A stretch of 64,000 nucleotides of DNA, from assembly GCA_038503035.1 (NCBI GenBank), contig JAVSML010024253.1:124001-188000 (forward strand), in the 5' to 3' direction. The DNA comes from Crocodylus rhombifer. Taxonomy: Eukaryota; Chordata; Crocodylia; Crocodylidae. The notes beneath the pieces were generated by a model. It was not told where the DNA came from and did no database searches. It was given only the letters and a program-made list of their open reading frames with translations. Position numbers and translations under genes: made by a program. Positions 59,401 to 64,000 of the stretch are shown piece after piece (position 1 is the first letter of the stretch; every line of letters starts with the position of its first letter).

Positions 59401-60245
59401 TGTAACAGGGGAACTTTGCTGCGCCGATTTCCTTGTGGCCCACCCACCTGTTTCTGAGCTAACCGCCCACCTTCTCACCCCAACTTGTTAATTAATAGTT
59501 GCTAATTAAGCAGGAGGCTGCCCATTTCTTGCCCCGAAGCTAAGGGTGCTGTCTGTGGCTCCGTACCTCCCCTACACTGCAGCCCATGCCTCACAGATGG
59601 CATCCACTGTTCTTATCATCACCGGCCCCTACACTGGGCCCCAGAATCCCTCTTGGATCCCTCCATTCAGGCAGCCTACCCTGCCCTCATTCAGGGCTGC
59701 CTAGCTCCTTAATCATTTCCCCTCTCGGGCATGGTCCCCCCAGGACCTTTCGAAGCAAGGCCAGGGCCTGTGTGGCCAAAGCCAGTCGGAAGCCCAGGCC
59801 CTCAGCTCTGGGCGTCCCTTGCAGTGGGCCCCTGGCCCTTTTGACTGCTCTACTCCTGGCCCCAGCATTGACCAGTCAAGGGTACTCTAAAATCAGGCCT
59901 CCAAGCCTCTAGCCCCACTCTTGCTCTTGGGTCCACCTTCTGGCCCTATTAGTGGATGACCCACCCAGTTGTGGGAGCTGGGGTTAAGGTGCCCCGACCC
60001 TCCTTTCACCAGGGTAATAACTGGCCTGGCATTTCCTGGGGGCTCCTGCACCACTGAGAGCCCCACCAGGCCACCCGCTCCCAGTACGGTGCAGTTTTAG
60101 GTCATGCCCAGGACCAGGAGCCTCCTAACCAACACCTACAGCTCCTCCCTTAACTCCACAGTGTTCCATGAAGCCCCACAGCCAGGTGATGTTGCTGTGC
60201 CTCCAGCCAGCAGCAAAATGCCCTGTTTATATGGGTGGCCAGAGC
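59401..60245. mobile_element. LTR of the 49768-50824 family, right end missing
   Basis: Begins TGTAACAGGGG and matches the solo LTR in order: CAGGAGGCTGCCCATTT, CCCATGCCTCACAGATGGCAT, GGGAGCTGGGGTTAAGGTGCC, CTGGCATTTCCTGGGG and AGGACCAGGAGCCTCC. The expected CCTGCCACA terminus is absent; the sequence changes near 60245, about 60 bases before the Helitron-like element. Confidence 0.7.
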
Positions 60246-60779
60246 TCTAAAATGGCCACTGCAATTAAGCACTAGATAAAATTCAAAGTATTATAATTTA
60301 TTCACACTCTGACTGGCTGACAAACAGCCAATCAGAGTACAAACAAGCATTCAAACAGGAGCTGGCGGTGATAGAGCTCCACCTTGATGGTGGGGACACA
60401 GCGGGCAGAGGGTGGGGGCAAGTCCAGTGCAGCTGGCCTCGCCCCCCTACCCACCCTGCTCCCTGGAGCCAGGGGCAAGAGAGTAGATGGAACAGGAGGG
60501 GCAAAGCCAGCAGTGCTGGCCCTGTCCCCCCCTTCTCCCTGCAGGTGGTGAGGATAGACTGGGGGAGACGAGGCCACCCCCCCATGCTCCTTGCAGGTGA
60601 CGGCAGTGGTGGCACAGCGGGGAGAGGGGTTTGGATGGCACGGGGTGAGGGGGCTGGGCCACCCGCCCTGGCCTCAGCCCTCCCCTCCCCCCTTCTGTCA
60701 CCACTGCCTGCAGGGTCCAACGCAGCATGACGCAATGGCGATGGGGAAGAGCAGGCGCGCCACAGCAGCAGCAGTGCTG

Positions 60780-61290
60780 GCCGGAGGGGAGGAGTGTGCC
60801 CAGGCCTGATGCGAGGGAGGACAGGGCCCAAGGGTGCAGAGAAGCCAGGTTGCTGCAGCGGAGGGAGCAGCAGGCCCAGGCCAATCTGGCAGCGATGCAG
60901 GGAAAGGGCAGAGTGGGCTTGGGGCCAACGCAGGGGAGAGCGGGGGATGGGGAGGAGTGGGACTGGGCTCAAGGGGGGGAAAAAGCCAGCCTGCCGCAGC
61001 AGCGGGGGGAGGGAGCAGCGGGCCTGGCCCAATGCAGCAGCGGCTGGAGGAGGGGAGGAACAGACCTCCTCCCCGCCCTGGCCCAATCCCATTCCTGCCC
61101 CACCCCACCCGTGACTGCGTCAGCTCCGAGCACTCTCCTGCCATGCTGCCAGCCGCTGCCGGGTCAGCCTGGGCCCGCTGCTCCTCCTGCTGCAGCAGCC
61201 CACCTTCTCCCCCACATCGAGCCTGGGCCCACTCCTCCCCTTCCCCCACTGCTGCCACTGCAGGGGGAACGGGCCCAACATGCGGGGGGT
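60780..61290. repeat. Strand-switching GC-rich imperfect inverted repeat
   Basis: From about 60780 to 61060 the plus strand is G-rich (GGAGCAGCAGGCCCAGGCC, GGGGAGGAGTGGGACTGGGC). From about 61065 to 61260 it becomes C-rich with the complementary wording (CCTGGGCCCGCTGCTCCTCC, GCCTGGGCCCACTCCTCCCC). The two halves form a large imperfect inverted repeat. Confidence 0.6.
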
Positions 61291-61303
61291 GTGGGCCCAA
61301 CAC

Positions 61304-61375
61304 GGGGGGGGGGGGGGGGGGGAAAAACGGGGGTCGCGGGGGGGGCCGCCGAAGGGGGGGGGGGGGGGGGGGGGG
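61304..61375. repeat. Long G homopolymers
   Basis: Runs of 19 G (61304-61322) and 22 G (61354-61375) are separated by about 30 bases that are also G-rich. Runs of this length are prone to sequencing and assembly error, so the exact lengths here should not be trusted. They could also form G-quadruplexes. Confidence 0.85.
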
Positions 61376-61949
61376 AAAATCAGCGGGCTCAGCCTGACGC
61401 AGCCCAATGCAGCAGCAGCTGGGGGATAGGAGGAGCAGGCCTCTTCCCCCATGTAGATCCTGGACCCACTCCTCCCTTATCCCCACTTCACCACATCAGC
61501 CCCGAGCCTGCTCCTCCCATTCCCCTGCCGCCGCTGTGTCGGCCTGGGCCTGCTGCTTCCCACGCCTTGCCACAGTGGTCCAGCTTCTCCCCACCCTCAG
61601 GACGGTCCTCCCCCGCATTGGGCCCAGACTCACTCCTTCCCTCCCCCTGCCACTGTGGTGGGGATGGGGGGAGTGGGCCTAGAACCCAACCAGCAGTAGG
61701 GTAGGGGGGAGTGAGCCCAGAAGGAGGGGGGGGGGAAGCCAGGGCTCCATCCCCGCCCGCTCCCCATCCCTGTCATTCTTGATGGGCAACTGGCTAGTAC
61801 ATATATGTATCAGCGAAACACAATGTTGTATTGATATATTTACAATCATAAAGCAATTTGGAAGCCTAATAGTGCCTCAATCATGATAATAATATAAACT
61901 CTAAATACCTATATATTTTGGTGTTTGATTTTGTTTTTTTAATCATGGA

Positions 61950-62260
61950 AAATCAGCACTACCCCTCCCCACTTTGCTCACCAGGACACACGTCCAGCTA
62001 CAACTGTCCCCCCCACTGCTTTGTGGCACTGAGCAGTCCTGATACACTGATGCCTTGCCCCTACCTATTCGATTGCCCCTCACTCCCAACCCATAGCCCT
62101 TCATCCCCCCAGCCCTACTAGTGCCCCTTGCTCCCGACCTGCAGCCACCATCCCTGCCACTCCCAACCAACATCCCCCACCCCCCCAAAGCCCTGCTGGT
62201 GCCCCTCACTTGTGACCTGCAGCCCCCTGCTCCCCCCAGCTGCTAGGGCTATAGAAACAG
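61950..62260. repeat. C-rich minisatellite, about 70-bp units
   Basis: Recurring wording GCCCTNCTRGTGCCCCT...CTCCCRACC...GCAGCC...CCCCCAGC appears at about 62060, 62112 and 62203. At least three diverged units can be aligned. Overlapping open frames on both strands are artefacts. Confidence 0.5.
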
Positions 62261-63180
62261 GGCCAGGGCCCACAGACCCTTGCCCCACTCCAGCAGCACC
62301 TGATTCCCAGCTGCTGCTTGCAGAAGGCAGTGCCTGCTGCAACCAGAGCAGAGCCCATGAGGGACAAATGGGTCGCCATACAGTGGGTTGTGGGCTCCCT
62401 GCCTTGCTGCCCTCCCCCTAGGGCCTCCACAGCACAGCACAGCAGGCAGGACCTGGTGCGAGGGAGCAGAGAAAGGCCAGGGACCTGGTTGCCACTGCCA
62501 CTGGCTGGAAGACTTGTACCAGCCACATTGTCATGGTGAGGCACCCTCTGCCAACCTGGCAACAGTGGGGGGCACAACTCCACATCATCATCCTCACTGC
62601 TGCCAGATGGGCAGGGGATGGCTTGACATGGCAGCACAGCTGGTGCTGGGCTTCTGGTGGCAGCGGCAGTACCAAGTCTCCCAGCCCTGCTTCACTCTCC
62701 TGTGCCAGGTCCCAACCACTAGGCTCAGGAGGCCCTAGGGAGAGGTCAGCAGGGCAGGAAGCCCCGAGCCTGCAGCAGGCAGCCCACACCCATCCACCCA
62801 CACACAAGTCTAGTGGGGGCTATGCCCCCACCATGCTCCCCTTCCCAGGAGTGCAGGCAGTAGCAGAAAGCCAGCCCCCTCACTGCCCCCCAGACAAGCT
62901 GTCTGTGGCTCCATCCTGTGCCCCAGGCCTGGGCACCATGCGCCACCAGTCCCAGTCCCAGTCCCGACCCACCCCATCCCTCACCATGAGGATTTCAATC
63001 TGCCTCTCCCGTAGACTTACCTGTGGGGATTTGCAAGAGCTGCTCTACCCTGCCTGGCTGCCATGTGCATGTTTGTGTACACACATGCATGTGACGTCCC
63101 CTGCCTGATTGCCCTCCTCCTGCTCTCCCCACCCCCAAGCAGCCCCTAGCAGGCTCCGGCAGCCTGCAAGGGGAAACCTA
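62261..63180. other. GC-rich repeat-like stretch, no gene seen
   Basis: Continues the GC-rich character with CTGC/CAGC-rich wording. The 191-, 143- and 129-codon open frames overlap each other on both strands and lack any domain. I see no splice-flanked conserved exon. Confidence 0.4.
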
Positions 63181-63190
63181 CCATTTCTCG

Positions 63191-63315
63191 TATTTTTGCC
63201 CTTTAAAGGAGAAAATCCACGCCACATTTTTCCTCTTTAAAAGAGAAACTCCACACTAGGTTTTTCCCCTTTAAGAGAAAATTCACGTTTTTCCCCTTTA
63301 AAGGACAAAATCCAT
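63191..63315. repeat. Four-unit minisatellite, 27-35 bp period
   Basis: Units at 63191-63225, 63226-63260, 63261-63287 and 63288-63315 follow the pattern TTTTTCCCCTTTAAAGGAGAAAATCCA. Each has a small CTTTAAAGG-type palindrome in its centre. Two 35-base units are followed by two shorter ones that lack the last 7-8 bases. Confidence 0.8.
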
Positions 63316-63453
63316 TTTTTTTCCATGACAAAGAGACAACCCAGATCCCTGCTGATATCCATCCTAGCCCAGACCATGATATGGAAGAATTCTGTGTCCT
63401 GGCGAAATATTTTTTTTGTTGTGTCAGCACGTCCAAAATAAGATATAAGGCCT

Positions 63454-64000
63454 TGTGACAGGGCACGACCTAGGGGAGCTGTGAACTCCCCTAGCGCGCC
63501 CTTACCATGCCAAATTGGTTTCAAATACACCCTCTCTATTTCACCCACCACTTCTTTGATGTTAATTATTGGTAAAGGGAGGCTGCCTTTTTACCCCCTT
63601 TGGCACGGTGCCCTGCCTTCGATAACACTGTGTACTATAGTCCCTGGGGCTACGCGTGGGTCCTACAGTCACCTGTGCCCTCACGGGTCCTCTAGCTCAT
63701 CTTTCTCCATTCCCCGTGCCCTCACAGGCGCTCTCTGGCTTGTCCTGCAGCTGCCGCCCGCACTGGGGCCTTTCTCTGTGCTCACGCCCGCACTGGGGCC
63801 TTTCTCTGTGCTCACAATCAAGGCTCAGGCAGCCGTAGCCGTGCCTGGCCCCCAGACCTTCTCGGGTCTTGCGCCCCACTGGGGCTTCTCACCGAGGCTC
63901 AGGTGGCCGTAGCCATGCCTGGCCTCCCAGACCCCCTTCTCGGGTCTTGCACCCCACTGGGGCTTCTCGCCTGCGCCTGCACTGGGGCTTTTCCCTCATG
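63454..64000. mobile_element. LTR of the 49768-50824 family, cut by window end
   Basis: Starts TGTGACAGGGCACGACC and follows the family pattern (GGGAGGCTGCC, GCACGGTGCCCTGCC). It contains a perfect 30-bp tandem duplication, GCCCGCACTGGGGCCTTTCTCTGTGCTCAC, at 63756-63785 and 63786-63815. Further diverged CACTGGGGCTT units follow to the end. Whether it is a solo LTR or belongs to a provirus is decided beyond 64000. Confidence 0.7.

Larger units (their letters stand above)
60302..61797 (+). mobile_element. Second Helitron-like element, GC-rich
   Basis: The 3' end has a CAT-TCTTG-ATG stem remnant (61774-61784), GGCAACTGG and CTAG at 61794-61797, followed by T. This matches the end at 41470 on the opposite strand. 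The 5' side has the inverted repeat CACTCTGACTGGCTG / CAGCCAATCAGAGT (60303-60337), also shared with the other copy near 48951-48984. The interior is extremely GC-rich and consists of purine/pyrimidine-skewed minisatellite-like repeats. No Rep/helicase frame exists. Long open frames here (up to 325 codons) reflect composition only. Confidence 0.5.

Noticed and set aside
60298..61704. Open frames of 325, 264, 262 and 187 codons
   Set aside because: They are mutually overlapping frames in a GC-rich, low-complexity repeat and contain homopolymer-encoded Gly/Pro runs.
51607..64000. Upstream PDCL2 exons
   Set aside because: I looked on the minus strand for the WVIIHLY, QEWKALKKKQKFG and DTEWNDILR regions and found none. 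They probably lie beyond the window.
1..64000. tRNA, rRNA, CRISPR or bacterial operon features
   Set aside because: No cloverleaf with A/B boxes, rRNA-like block or regularly spaced direct-repeat array was recognised. The window is vertebrate nuclear DNA.

Overview
This is a vertebrate nuclear genome window, not a microbial one. It has large introns, a CpG-island promoter and nested interspersed repeats. The repeat set (many CR1 LINEs including ORF1 with an SGNH-esterase domain, hAT MITEs, Helitron-like termini, a Penelope relic, a degenerate retrovirus and solo LTRs) fits a crocodilian best and a turtle second. That assignment rests on recognition, not on a database search.

Only one host protein-coding gene can be read directly: PDCL2 (phosducin-like 2), on the minus strand. 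Its penultimate exon is at 51397-51606 and its terminal exon is at 40140-40318. Both splice sites and the reading-frame join are intact, and two polyadenylation signals lie about 37-60 bases after the stop. The upstream PDCL2 exons were not found and probably lie beyond 64000. A 1.4-kb CpG island at about 11200-12650 contains several NRF1-type GCGCA/GCGC elements and a YY1-type element. In human the order is CLOCK then PDCL2 on the same strand, so the island is probably the CLOCK promoter and first noncoding exon. That would place 1-11200 inside the first CLOCK intron. This is a synteny inference; no CLOCK coding exon is visible.

Layout: 1-11200 is AT-rich intron-like DNA with old LINE/MITE/CR1 debris, including a LINE split by a MITE at 2575-4195. 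11200-12650 is the CpG island. 14417-20283 is a 5'-truncated minus-strand endogenous retrovirus (pol remnant, env remnant, composite 3' LTR). 24580-29130 is an old APE-type LINE with a younger CR1 inserted in it. 34980-35900 is a Penelope-like relic. 40319-51396 is the last PDCL2 intron, carrying a hAT MITE, a Helitron-like element that encloses three head-to-tail CR1 segments, and a solo LTR with a perfect 5-bp target duplication. 51607-64000 is further PDCL2 intron or upstream sequence with hairpin-rich repeats, a CRE-bearing LTR candidate, two antisense CR1s, two more LTRs of the solo-LTR family and a second, GC-rich Helitron-like element. One short Lys/Thr/Pro-rich exon-like segment at 53829-53942 is unexplained.
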